Positions 1-9,735 of a stretch of 64,000 nt of DNA are shown here, one piece after another. This DNA is from Methylotenera sp. Its GTDB lineage: Bacteria > Pseudomonadota > Gammaproteobacteria > Burkholderiales > Methylophilaceae. Where the stretch lies: the NCBI RefSeq assembly GCF_029945705.1, contig NZ_JAQSDC010000040.1, positions 1 to 64,000 of the forward strand, in the 5' to 3' direction. The notes under the pieces are model-generated. The model was given only the letters and a program-made list of their open reading frames with translations, made no database searches and was not told where the DNA came from. A program made the position numbers and the translations under genes. Numbering within the stretch: the stretch's first letter is position 1; every line of letters starts with the position of its first letter.

Positions 1-51
1 CAGGAAGAGCTTGTCTGAAGTGGTAGTGTCCACTTTATTCAACAGGGGTCA
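1..51. mobile_element. Possible terminal segment of an insertion sequence (reverse strand begins TGACCCCTGTTGAATAAAGTGGACACTACCACTTCAG)
   Basis: Terminal TG..-like sequence abutting a truncated reading frame; resembles IS3-family-like ends but no transposase is visible in the window. Confidence 0.25.
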
Positions 52-479
52 TTAACAATAAGCTAGTAGAAAGTGCAGTATCACCATTTGAACAAAGCAA
101 TGTTAAGACCACTTATCGAAACAACGCTGGTACGTTATCACTTTTACATAGACTGTTTCAGAAAGTTCAGAAAGGCGAGCTGACGGCAGAACAAGCAATG
201 ATAGAAGCAGAACGTATTCTTGGGAGTGAGGCGGACTCTTCTCCAGAGTTCATGAAAACACTAAATGAAGCACTTAAAAATTCACCTAAGTATCCAAAAC
301 AGGAGCCTCTGTTTAAAGTTGAAGAAAACGAATTAAATGGCAGCAACGATGATAGAAAGAAGAACGACCCTACACGCGCACCTAATCCTAAGCAAGATAT
401 TCCAACTAATCAATTTCGCGTTGAAATCTGGCGAGATTCAAAACGGGATAAGAAGAACATAAAAATCAGTAAGCTATGA
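27..479 (+). pseudogene. Hypothetical protein fragment; frame is open from about nt 27 with no obvious start upstream, possibly 5'-truncated
   Basis: ORF 198..479 extends open in frame back to a TAG at 24-26; no family recognised. Confidence 0.35.
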
Positions 480-556
480 ATCGATTCTGTCACTTTGACG
501 CCCTTGCATAGACACTAGACGAGGCGAGCTAAAACACGCCCCGCCTTTGTGATATG

Positions 557-2701
557 CTAAACCAACGCTAACTCCACCAAATTATCACTAAACGTAGTCG
601 AATGCCCCATATCCCCAAACTCCGCTGAACTAATACAATTCACCGTACCATTATTCAACTGGCGCCAATAGCCAAGCGTTGCCACAATAATCCCCGCATT
701 CACATCATCTGAAATTTTAGCCAAACCCTCAAACGCACCTCGGTCATTAAACACCTTCACCACATCACCTGCTTTAATATTACGTGCTGTGGCATCAAGC
801 TGATTAATCATCACGAACTGCTCGCCCTGCCCTTTAATTTTCTCCGCCACATTGGCATAGCATGAGTTTAAAAAGCCATGGCTTTTGGGCGAAATAATAT
901 TCAAAGGATATTTAGCCGCCAATGCTGGGTTGCTGGCTGGCGTTTCGCGCGAGGCCACATAATCAGGTAGTGGGTCTATATCCTCGCCTGGTTGAAAGCC
1001 TTCGTACATTTGGCGGAAAGGTCCTGCCACAAAGTTTTTAGCGCCTTCTGCCATAAAGTGACACTTACCCGTTGGCGTAGGGAACTCACCTTTGGCATGT
1101 CGAGCGCGGGTATCTTTATCGCCAAAGGCTTTTAATCGTGCGAAGCCGTGTTGACGTAGATAATCCAAATCAATACCTTCGCAGGTGGGTGATGCCCAGT
1201 CTACGTAGTTTTCTAGGCATTCGGTGTCGTTCCATTTGAAGTTATCATCTTCGTAACCCATACGTTTAGCAAGCTGCCTGAAGATTTCATTATTAGGCAG
1301 CGCCTCGCCCGGCGGGTCTATACATTTCTCATTGTAAGTTAAGTATAGATGCCCCCATGACAGCACCATATCCTCCATCTCCGCACCCATGGCGGCTGGC
1401 AGCACAATATCGGCATAGGCTGCGGTGTCAGACATAAAATGCTCGGCGACCACGGTGAATAAATCTTCACGTTCTAAACCTTTAATGATTTTATCGGTTT
1501 CGGGTGCTTGGGTAATGGGGTTGGTGTTCCACACCATCATTGATTTAATCGGCGTATCAAGCTTGGTTTCACCAGTGAGTACGCGGCCTAACTGTAAATT
1601 ATTCACCACTGGCGTGCCTTCTGGGATTAAATCTGGGCGGGAGATTACATCAAACTTATAGGGATGTTCCCATACTGGAAACTGTAAAGCGCCACCGCCT
1701 ACGTAACGCCATGCGCCTATCAGCGCAGGTAAGCATGTGACCGCCCGAATGGCTTGACTGCCGCCGTAACTTCTTTCAAGTGCTACGCCCAAACGAATTG
1801 CCGCTGGTGGCGTGGTAGCGTATTCACGTGCAAATTTACGAATGTCATCAGCAGAAATACCTGTAATTTCTGCCGCCCACTCTGGCGTTCTTGTTTTAGC
1901 GCGTTCGGCTAACTCTTTGTAACCAACTGTGTAGTTATCCACGTAGTCTTGATCAACCAAGCCTTCTGCAATAATCACATTCATCATCGCCATGGCGAGT
2001 GCGCCATCTGTGCCTGGTTTTGGCGCAATATGCCAATCAGCTTCTTTTGCAGTTTTAGAGGCATAAGAATCAATCACCACGACTTTGGCACCACGTTTCT
2101 GTGCTTCGTGAATGATATGCCAGTGATGTAAGTTAGTACTTACTGAGTTACATGCCCAAATAACAATGTATTTAGAATGGCTAAAACTTTCAGGGTCAAC
2201 GCCAGCAGTTGGACCAACGGTTAATAACCATGCAGTACAGGAACCCTCGCCACAAAAAGTGCGTTCGCACACAGTTGCACCCATGCGGTTAAAAAAAGCA
2301 TCGCCTCCATTGAGACCATGTACCAAGCCTTGATTGCCCAGATAGCTGTTGGGCATAATGGCATGCGGACCATCGCTGGCGATAATAGCTTTCCATTTAC
2401 TGGTGATTTCAGTCAGCGCTTCATCCCACGTAATGCGCTTGAACTGTTTGCTACCTTTAGCGCCAGTGCGCTTGAGTGGATATAGAAGTCTATCAGGATG
2501 ATAATGACGCTTTTCGTAATCTTTGAGTTTGACGCATAAGCCGCCGCGTGTCATGGGGTGGTCTTTATTGCCAGTGACTGAAATAAGCTTATTATCTTTC
2601 ACGGTATACACCATGCTACACGTATCTGGGCAATCATGCGGACAGCCACCGTGAAACGTTTTGATGCTTTGATCTCCATCCATGCTAGTCTTCTCCACCA
2701 A
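557..2701 (-). CDS. Molybdopterin-dependent oxidoreductase with N-terminal 4Fe-4S domain
   Basis: CPHDCPDTC...GGLCVK Mop4Fe4S motif; molybdopterin oxidoreductase and C-terminal dinucleotide-binding-like regions. Confidence 0.9.
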   Translation of the reverse strand: MVEKTSMDGDQSIKTFHGGCPHDCPDTCSMVYTVKDNKLISVTGNKDHPMTRGGLCVKLKDYEKRHYHPDRLLYPLKRTGAKGSKQFKRITWDEALTEITSKWKAIIASDGPHAIMPNSYLGNQGLVHGLNGGDAFFNRMGATVCERTFCGEGSCTAWLLTVGPTAGVDPESFSHSKYIVIWACNSVSTNLHHWHIIHEAQKRGAKVVVIDSYASKTAKEADWHIAPKPGTDGALAMAMMNVIIAEGLVDQDYVDNYTVGYKELAERAKTRTPEWAAEITGISADDIRKFAREYATTPPAAIRLGVALERSYGGSQAIRAVTCLPALIGAWRYVGGGALQFPVWEHPYKFDVISRPDLIPEGTPVVNNLQLGRVLTGETKLDTPIKSMMVWNTNPITQAPETDKIIKGLEREDLFTVVAEHFMSDTAAYADIVLPAAMGAEMEDMVLSWGHLYLTYNEKCIDPPGEALPNNEIFRQLAKRMGYEDDNFKWNDTECLENYVDWASPTCEGIDLDYLRQHGFARLKAFGDKDTRARHAKGEFPTPTGKCHFMAEGAKNFVAGPFRQMYEGFQPGEDIDPLPDYVASRETPASNPALAAKYPLNIISPKSHGFLNSCYANVAEKIKGQGEQFVMINQLDATARNIKAGDVVKVFNDRGAFEGLAKISDDVNAGIIVATLGYWRQLNNGTVNCISSAEFGDMGHSTTFSDNLVELALV

Positions 2702-2898
2702 ATAATATTGAGTTGTAAACTGCTTTTTTAGTTAATATATACTCATCAGTATAGCAATGCAATATGTGCCTTTTTCGCTCAGATTTGTGCATACAACTCA
2801 AAAGTAGATTTGTAAATTAATCGTGGCAGTTGGTGTAGAATCTACTAAAATTTTAATAACTAGCGTTTGTAAATCAACCCTTTAATATAGGAAAAGCT

Positions 2899-3711
2899 AT
2901 GTTTATATATCGCCACAAACTGCCTACTCGCATCATGCATTGGATTAATGTGACCTGCTTTATTGTGTTGTTTATGACAGGGCTTAATATATTTAACGCG
3001 CACTCGGCGCTCAATATCGGCAAATCTTCTTATAACGGTCTAGCACCAGTCTTTGAAATAAAATCACGACAAAATAGCAAAGGTGAGCTAATCGGTGTGA
3101 CAAATATTTTGGGCTACGAATTTAATACAACAGGCGTCCTTGGCGCCTCAACAGGGCCAAACGGCAACATGATTAAGCGCGGATTTCCCTCTTGGCTGAC
3201 CATTCCTGGTCCAAAATGGCTAGCGATGGCGAGACATTGGCACTTTTTCTTTGCTTGGTTGTTCGTGATTAATGGCGCTAGCTATTTAACGCACTCCTTC
3301 TTAAGTAAGCACGTTCAACGCGACTTACTGGTCAACAAGAAAGACCGCGCTTCTTTTTGGCAATCTGTTAAAGATCATGCCAGATTTAAACACCCAACAG
3401 GCGAGGATGCGATTCCCTATAACGTACTACAAAAAATAGCGTACTTGAGTGTGATTTTTATTTTGCTGCCACTCATCATTTTAATGGGCATGGCAATGTC
3501 ACCTTTTTTAAACTCACTCATCCCTGGTTGGGTTGACTTATTTGGTGGCCGACAAACAGCGCGCACCATTCATTTTATTGTCGCGTGGTTGTTGGTTGGC
3601 TTTGTGTTTATTCATGTGTTTGAAGTGATTATCACAGGGCTTTGGAACAATATTCGCTCGATGATTACTGGTCAATATTACATCGACACCTCTCATAAAA
3701 AGGGTCAATAA
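2899..3711 (+). CDS. Cytochrome b561/thiosulfate reductase-type cytochrome b subunit
   Basis: Multi-TM protein with HKLPTRIMHWIN, ARHWHFFFAW and TARTIHFIVAWLLVGFVFIHVFEV haem-ligand helices. Confidence 0.85.
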   Translation: MFIYRHKLPTRIMHWINVTCFIVLFMTGLNIFNAHSALNIGKSSYNGLAPVFEIKSRQNSKGELIGVTNILGYEFNTTGVLGASTGPNGNMIKRGFPSWLTIPGPKWLAMARHWHFFFAWLFVINGASYLTHSFLSKHVQRDLLVNKKDRASFWQSVKDHARFKHPTGEDAIPYNVLQKIAYLSVIFILLPLIILMGMAMSPFLNSLIPGWVDLFGGRQTARTIHFIVAWLLVGFVFIHVFEVIITGLWNNIRSMITGQYYIDTSHKKGQ

Positions 3712-3713
3712 TC

Positions 3714-4484
3714 ATGCACCAATATGACAGAAGGCGCTTCTTTAAACGTATGATGTTAGGCGCAAGTGCAGTAGTACTTGCCGGCTGCGATAAACTTTCA
3801 AACTCGCAAACATTTACTGGATTACTCAAAACTGGCGAAAGCTTTAGCAAAAATGCACGAGGACTGTTGAATAATCCTAAATCAATGGCGCAAGAATTTA
3901 GCGAGGCTGATTTATCTCCTAGCTTTAGAAGCAATGGTACGTCTATGCCCAACAGCGCAGAATATATTGCATTGGAGAAAAATAACTTCGTAGACTGGTC
4001 TTTAGAGGTGAATGGTTTAGTGGAAAAGCCGCTTAAGTTAACACTGGCCGACATTCAAGCATTACCAAGCCGCACACAAATTACTAGACATGATTGTGTA
4101 GAGGGCTGGAGCGCCATTGGCAAATGGACAGGTACGCCTTTGCATGAAATTTTAGACTTGGCTAAGCCATTAACCAAGGCGCAATATGTTGTGTTTTATT
4201 GTGCTGACCCAATGAATGATGATGGCACAGATAAATATTATGAAAGCATTGATATGGTCGATGCTTTGCATGCGCAAACCATACTTGCCTACAAACTCAA
4301 TGGTGAAACTTTACCCGTTAAAAATGGCGCCCCTATTCGCTTACGCGTTGAACGCCAGCTTGGCTATAAGCAAGCTAAGTACATTATGCGCATTGAGCTC
4401 GTTGAAAAGCTTGATCATATCGCGCAAGGAAAAGGCGGCTATTGGGAAGACTCCGCTGGCTATGAGTGGTATGCAGGCATCTAA
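3714..4484 (+). CDS. Sulfite oxidase-like molybdopterin-dependent oxidoreductase, Tat signal plus lipobox
   Basis: RRRFFKRMMLGASAVVLAGC signal; RHDCVEGWSAIGKWTG Mo-cofactor Cys motif. Confidence 0.88.
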   Translation: MHQYDRRRFFKRMMLGASAVVLAGCDKLSNSQTFTGLLKTGESFSKNARGLLNNPKSMAQEFSEADLSPSFRSNGTSMPNSAEYIALEKNNFVDWSLEVNGLVEKPLKLTLADIQALPSRTQITRHDCVEGWSAIGKWTGTPLHEILDLAKPLTKAQYVVFYCADPMNDDGTDKYYESIDMVDALHAQTILAYKLNGETLPVKNGAPIRLRVERQLGYKQAKYIMRIELVEKLDHIAQGKGGYWEDSAGYEWYAGI

Positions 4485-4499
4485 ATCAACTTAAATATT

Positions 4500-5678
4500 A
4501 TGCAAAAGAAAAAAAATAACTCATTACAACTATTAGGCGGTTTAGCCCCAGAGACATTTCTAGCAGACTATTGGCAAAAAAAACCTTTGTTAATTAAAAA
4601 TGCTATCTCTGATTTTGCAGGCTTATTGACTCCCGATGAACTCGCAGGCTTAGCTTGCGAAGATGCGGTGCAGTCTCGCATTGTTAAATATAAAAAAGGT
4701 CAATGGTATGCAGACCAGGGGCCTTTTGATGAAGATGATTTTGCAAACTTACCTGAGAAGCCAACGGTAGATAATAATTGGACCTTACTCGTACAAAGTG
4801 TGAACCATCACTTACCTGAGGGCGCTGCATTACTACAGCAATTCGACTTTATTCCACACGCTAGGCTTGATGACTTAATGGTGAGCTACGCCCCCAATGG
4901 CGGTGGCGTAGGCCCGCATTTTGATAGTTATGATGTATTTCTATTGCAAGGACAAGGCAAGCGCTTATGGCGCATTAGCGAGCAAACGGATTTAAGCTTA
5001 GTTGACGGCGCACCGCTACGTATTTTGCAGCATTTTGACACCTCGCAAGAGTGGTTGCTAGAAGCGGGTGATATGCTCTATTTGCCACCTCATCTTGCAC
5101 ATTGGGGCATTGCGGTGTCGGATGGAGATGATGACTGCATGACATATTCAATTGGCTTTAGGGCGCCTAAAAACCAAGAGCTTGCCACGGAGTTTTTAGG
5201 ATTTATGCAGGATCAGCTGAATCAAGACAAACTTGTACTGAACGGAATATATCAAGATGCCGATTTGCAATTACAAGACCATGCTGCCGAAATCGGCAAA
5301 GAAATGATTGCCAAAGTCAGTGCGAATTTACAAAAAATTAAATGGTCAAACGAAGCAATTGCCGAGTTTCTAGGGACCTATCTTTCTGAACCTAAAGCTG
5401 ATGTGGTGTTTGAGCCCAACAAAAAAATGGCTATGCGTAACTTTACTGAGAAACTAGCAAAAATCGGCATCGCGCTAGATTTAAAAAGCCAAATGCTATT
5501 TTCCACAGATAACTTTTACCTCAATGGCGAAGTCACCACGTGGGTTGGCGAGCCTGCAAATATTCTTACTAAGCTTGCAGACCAACGTTATATTGAGGCT
5601 CGCAACATTCAAGATGCACCATTATTGCAGCAGCTTTATGATTGGTATATTGCTGGTTACCTGAGTTTTGATTCTTGA
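4500..5678 (+). CDS. Cupin/JmjC-type ribosomal oxygenase (50S L16 arginine hydroxylase-like, YcfD/RoxA family)
   Basis: PHFDSYDVFLLQGQGKRLWRI 2OG-Fe(II) motif typical of the YcfD family. Confidence 0.85.
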   Translation: MQKKKNNSLQLLGGLAPETFLADYWQKKPLLIKNAISDFAGLLTPDELAGLACEDAVQSRIVKYKKGQWYADQGPFDEDDFANLPEKPTVDNNWTLLVQSVNHHLPEGAALLQQFDFIPHARLDDLMVSYAPNGGGVGPHFDSYDVFLLQGQGKRLWRISEQTDLSLVDGAPLRILQHFDTSQEWLLEAGDMLYLPPHLAHWGIAVSDGDDDCMTYSIGFRAPKNQELATEFLGFMQDQLNQDKLVLNGIYQDADLQLQDHAAEIGKEMIAKVSANLQKIKWSNEAIAEFLGTYLSEPKADVVFEPNKKMAMRNFTEKLAKIGIALDLKSQMLFSTDNFYLNGEVTTWVGEPANILTKLADQRYIEARNIQDAPLLQQLYDWYIAGYLSFDS

Positions 5679-5722
5679 TAAGACATTCAAAATAATTCAG
5701 TCAAATTTAGAGATTTAAACCT

Positions 5723-6229
5723 ATGACGACTAACGAGATTAATAGTGAGCTAATTCCAGATCAGATTATGGTCGGCGAGCATCTCTACGCCGAGGCCATT
5801 AATCTTATTTTAACCAGTGCTGAGCGCGAATTATTGATTTTTGACCAAGATCTAAGTCATGGTGATTTTGCCAGTAAGCAAAGATATGAGCTGTTTCAAC
5901 AGTTCTTAAATAAAAGTCCAAGTAATCAATTAACGATAGTTTTACAAGATAGTGGATTTTTTCAAGGCAAATGCCCACGCCTGTTAGATTTACTCACCAT
6001 TTACGGACACAAAATGACCGTGTACGAAACCAATCAATCGGCAAAACATGCAAAAGACTGTTTCATATTGGCAGATGACAGACATTACGTTAAACGTATA
6101 CACATCGACCAAGCGCGCTTTAGGTATGGCTTGGATGACCTTGCAACCGCAGGCTTACTCAATACTAGATTCAAAGAATTGCTTGAAGCGACACAAGATG
6201 TTGTGACTATTTCAAGGCTAGGTTTATGA
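5723..6229 (+). CDS. Conserved hypothetical protein (DUF7931-like)
   Basis: Complete ORF; overlaps the next gene by 4 nt. Confidence 0.6.
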   Translation: MTTNEINSELIPDQIMVGEHLYAEAINLILTSAERELLIFDQDLSHGDFASKQRYELFQQFLNKSPSNQLTIVLQDSGFFQGKCPRLLDLLTIYGHKMTVYETNQSAKHAKDCFILADDRHYVKRIHIDQARFRYGLDDLATAGLLNTRFKELLEATQDVVTISRLGL

Positions 6230-7080
6230 AGCTAAACGACTTTACAACAGTTAGATGGACGCGATTATTTGCCTTTGCAGGCTATTTACTAACGCTCTCA
6301 GTCTTTTCACCCAATGCGTTAGCGGCCACTGAGTTTAAGATTATTGACTTACAACATCATTTTGCTGAAGATATTCTGCCTATCATTCAGCCTTTAGTTG
6401 GCAGCGACGGGACTGCAACTGGCATGCAAAACCACTTAATCATTCGGGCTAGCCCAGAAAAAATGATCGAAATAGAGCAAATCATTTCGACATTAGATGT
6501 TGAACGTCAAAACCTGAAAATTACCGTCAGCCATCAAAATAACTCACAAACTAACGATGATAACCTTGTAGTAAGTGGTCGAAAACGCATAGGCAACGTC
6601 ACAATAGGGACAAATAAATATCCAAGAAGTGCGGCTGATGGCGTACAGCTTGATATTGAAAGCAATCAAAGTAGCGTACGCAGCAATGGTAACCAATTCA
6701 TTAATGTGATGGATGGTGAGCGCGCGTTTATTCGCGTTGGGCAATCTGTACCCTATACCCAAGAATGGGTCACACTGACGCGTCGCTATGCCAGCATTCA
6801 GCACACTACCGAGTTTGTGGATATTAGCACTGGATTCTCCGTGCGACCTCGCAGCATTGGCAATCAAATCGAACTAGAAATCACACCAAGAATTGCGCAG
6901 CTAAAGCAAAATAGAGTCATAGACTTTGAAGAGCTCAGTACGATTGTTAGAGTGAATCGTGGTGAATGGCTTGATTTAGGTGGAACCATGCAGCAAAAAG
7001 ATGAGGTCAGCCGCACCATTTTAAGTAAGCAAAATGGCCAACAGTCTCAAGGCAATGGACTGTCTATTCGCGTGGAATAG
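6226..7080 (+). CDS. Secretin-domain protein (short, secretin N1-like plus partial secretin-core-like region)
   Basis: Signal peptide; secretin N-type repeat (IIDLQHHFAEDILPIIQPLVG...NHLIIRASPEKMIEIEQIISTLD) and GFSVRPRSIGNQIELEITPRIA. Confidence 0.7.
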   Translation: MKLNDFTTVRWTRLFAFAGYLLTLSVFSPNALAATEFKIIDLQHHFAEDILPIIQPLVGSDGTATGMQNHLIIRASPEKMIEIEQIISTLDVERQNLKITVSHQNNSQTNDDNLVVSGRKRIGNVTIGTNKYPRSAADGVQLDIESNQSSVRSNGNQFINVMDGERAFIRVGQSVPYTQEWVTLTRRYASIQHTTEFVDISTGFSVRPRSIGNQIELEITPRIAQLKQNRVIDFEELSTIVRVNRGEWLDLGGTMQQKDEVSRTILSKQNGQQSQGNGLSIRVE

Positions 7081-7283
7081 GATGAAATTGATACAGAATT
7101 GTTAATTGTTGTGAAAATAATACATTTTGTTGGAAATTTTGTCACTTTCTTCTTGAAAGACACTAGTTTTTTAAAAAAAAACTGGTAAAATTTGCGTCAC
7201 TCGGTATAGCTAATTAGGTAAAACTTTTAAGCGGTTATCGAAAAAGTTTTTTTAACTAGTTATAAACCTTAAGGAATAAAAAA

Positions 7284-7523
7284 ATGACACGTTCTATTTT
7301 ACTTGCTGCATTATTAGCTCTTGCTTTAACTGCTTGTGGTGAAAAAGCTGCTGAAGCTCCAGCTGCTGAAGCTGCTCCTGCTGCTGAAATGGCTCCTGCT
7401 GCTGAAGCTGCTCCTGCTGCTGAAGCTGCTCCTGCTGCTGAAGCTGCACCTGCTGCTGAAGCTGCACCTGCTGCTGAAATGGCTCCTGCTGCTGAAGCTG
7501 CTCCTGCTGAAGCTGCTAAGTAA
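7284..7523 (+). CDS. Ala/Pro/Glu-repeat small lipoprotein
   Basis: Lipobox LALTAC; (AAPAAE/M)n repeat; RBS aaggaa upstream. Confidence 0.75.
   Translation: MTRSILLAALLALALTACGEKAAEAPAAEAAPAAEMAPAAEAAPAAEAAPAAEAAPAAEAAPAAEMAPAAEAAPAEAAK
7354..7519 (+). repeat. Tandem repeat of approximately 18-bp unit GCTGCTCCTGCTGCTGAA (with ATG/GCA variants)
   Basis: Direct reading of sequence. Confidence 0.9.
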
Positions 7524-7545
7524 TTAGCCTTTAGTCAGAAGTGAC

Positions 7546-7572
7546 AAAAGCCGACTTTTAGTCGGCTTTTTT
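7546..7572 (+). terminator. Rho-independent terminator, bidirectional between convergent genes
   Basis: AAAAGCCGAC-TTTTA-GTCGGCTTTT-TT perfect stem. Confidence 0.9.
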
Positions 7573-7605
7573 ACGTCTATTGCTTTTAAACACATGAGAG
7601 TAAGT

Positions 7606-8379
7606 CTAAGTAATCACTCGCCAATCAAAGCCTTCTAGCTGATCAGCAATTCCAATCCAATCGTCTTGGCAACTTAGTACCTTTGCTAAGCTAGCCTTAG
7701 CAAGCGCTGGTGTATTGTTTTTTGCACTTAGGTGCGCAGCCAAAATATGTTGCAACTGACTGTTATCTAACTTAGATAATAAATTTGCCGAATCTTGATT
7801 CTCAAGATGCCCTAAATCACCACCGACGCGCTTTTTAAGCGCCCAACTATACGGCCCAGCTTGCAACATACTGGCGTCATGATTACATTCCAACACCAAT
7901 GCCTTACAACCACTTAACGTTTCAGCAATATGCGGTGTTGTGCGTCCAACATCCGTGAGCACACCCAACTTGTGGTTACCATCCGAAAAAACACATTGCA
8001 TCGGCTCGCGCGCATCATGCGGCACGGGATATGGCTGAACATGAATATCACCTACAGAAAACTCACTATGGCTATCCACAACATTTAATTGAAGATCATG
8101 CTGTGTGGGAATATATCTGCTAGACATTTTGAATGTGCCATAGGTGAGCCACACGGGGATTTTGTACTTAGCGGCAAATTTAAACGCACCGCCAGCATGG
8201 TCATCATGCTCATGCGTAATGACGATGCCAGCCAATTCATCTGGCTGTAGATTTAAGCGTGCCATTCTAGCGAGCGTTTCTTTAATACTAAACCCACAAT
8301 CCAGCATGAGTCTAGTTTGATTAACTTCTACGACTAGCGCATTGCCAGCACTGCCGCTACCCAGCGAAGCAAAGCGCAT
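7606..8379 (-). CDS. MBL-fold metallo-hydrolase (YycJ/WalJ-like)
   Basis: THEHDDHAGG motif; small metallo-beta-lactamase fold. Confidence 0.88.
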   Translation of the reverse strand: MRFASLGSGSAGNALVVEVNQTRLMLDCGFSIKETLARMARLNLQPDELAGIVITHEHDDHAGGAFKFAAKYKIPVWLTYGTFKMSSRYIPTQHDLQLNVVDSHSEFSVGDIHVQPYPVPHDAREPMQCVFSDGNHKLGVLTDVGRTTPHIAETLSGCKALVLECNHDASMLQAGPYSWALKKRVGGDLGHLENQDSANLLSKLDNSQLQHILAAHLSAKNNTPALAKASLAKVLSCQDDWIGIADQLEGFDWRVIT

Positions 8380-8423
8380 CGTATACTTGTCAGGTCTTTA
8401 CCTAGGTCAATTCCCAGGTAACC

Positions 8424-9689
8424 TTATTTTAGCTGCTCGTACATGAGTGCGATGATACGATTAGCTGTAGTCGTTTTAACACGGCCACCATCTTTATCAA
8501 CCACGGTCACTGCCGTCCCACCTGCATTACCTTCAGCAACTTTGATGCGATATTGTTTTTCTGGATTAGTTTTTTGCTTATCGTCACTACCCCAGAATTT
8601 TAGTTTTTCAACCATGCTTTTTTCTTCTTTGGCCTCTTTATTAGCGCCAGAAGCCTCTTTTTTGTCATCATTACCCCAGAACTTCAGGGTTTCGAATAAG
8701 CCTTTCTTTTTCTGTGGCGTATCGTCAATATCCACATCGGCATAGCGCACAAAGAACAAACCATTCGAACGGTCTTTATCTTCAATCACAAAGCCAACTC
8801 TGTCTAAAGCTAAGCCCACTCGGCGCCATGCGCGGTCAAAAGCATCATTTAACATTAATGTTGCGCTACCATCTGGCTCCTTCACAACATCAGCACGTTT
8901 TGGCGTGGTCGCTTGCGCCAAAATGGTTTTAGATTTTTGCTCTTCAACACCAAGTTTTACCATTAAGCGTCGTAATAACTCTGCGTCTAGCTCAGCATCT
9001 CTGGCGTCTGCAGTAGGTGCAGACTTTGCATCGGCTTTATAGCCAGTATCAATTTCACCTAGTTGCGTTTGCACACGATTTTTACCATCATCTGGCGCAC
9101 CGCTCACTGAGCGATGTGTCATGTAGATTTCAGTCGTATTTGCTTCGTCACCACGATCTAAACGCGTACGGAATTTTTTCTTATCCGCAAAACCAGATAG
9201 TTTATCTAGCCATTTATCAAACTTCTCGCCAACATTGCCTGAGTCATCTTTTTTAATAGCTTCAGCATCGATCCATTCGGTTTCCATTACACCGATTTGC
9301 GCATCCTCTGAACGCACAGCAAAACCTTGGTCTGTCCAGAATTCGCGTATCACTGGCCATATTTTTTCAGCTGGAGCATTAACCACCAACCAGCGCTGCG
9401 CACCAGCTCTTTCTAATCTAACGCCGTCAGGATTCGTCAGTACCTTTTCAACACCAGCGTCTTGGCTATCTTGCGCTTGGCTATAAGTTGAATAACTAGT
9501 ATTGCCAGGAATAGAGTATGCATCGCTCACTGGACTAGCAGTTAAATCTGGCGGCACTTCTAATGGTTTAGATCTACTAGCGCCTTTATAGTCTGACTCG
9601 TTATTAATGAACGGAATAGAGTCACAGCCAGCTAAAGTGGCAGTGAGCAGCATGTAAATGACGGTGCGCTGGATATGCATTTGTTTCAT
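8424..9689 (-). CDS. bamC: Outer membrane protein assembly factor BamC (NlpB/DapX)
   Basis: Lipobox LAGC; BamC domain; adjacent to dapA as in other proteobacteria. Confidence 0.88.
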   Translation of the reverse strand: MKQMHIQRTVIYMLLTATLAGCDSIPFINNESDYKGASRSKPLEVPPDLTASPVSDAYSIPGNTSYSTYSQAQDSQDAGVEKVLTNPDGVRLERAGAQRWLVVNAPAEKIWPVIREFWTDQGFAVRSEDAQIGVMETEWIDAEAIKKDDSGNVGEKFDKWLDKLSGFADKKKFRTRLDRGDEANTTEIYMTHRSVSGAPDDGKNRVQTQLGEIDTGYKADAKSAPTADARDAELDAELLRRLMVKLGVEEQKSKTILAQATTPKRADVVKEPDGSATLMLNDAFDRAWRRVGLALDRVGFVIEDKDRSNGLFFVRYADVDIDDTPQKKKGLFETLKFWGNDDKKEASGANKEAKEEKSMVEKLKFWGSDDKQKTNPEKQYRIKVAEGNAGGTAVTVVDKDGGRVKTTTANRIIALMYEQLK

Positions 9690-9735
9690 TCAGACCTCTT
9701 TAGAAAACGATTTTGCTTTATATAAAAAATATTGC

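Noticed and set aside
3665-4054. 129-aa antisense ORF over the molybdoenzyme gene
   Set aside because: Opposite a convincing Tat-signal-bearing CDS, no recognisable domain
7163-7185. CTAGTTTTTT-AAA-AAAAAACTGG hairpin after the secretin-like gene
   Set aside because: Pure A/T stem within an AT-rich leader; not followed by a T-tract, cannot be separated from a chance poly-A/T palindrome
7336-7527. 63-aa Leu/Lys-rich ORF (MVKKLLKLQLLKLLLLLKW...) as an antimicrobial-like peptide
   Set aside because: It is the alternate frame of the GCTGCTCCTGCTGCTGAA repeat inside the lipoprotein gene; composition is a by-product of the repeat
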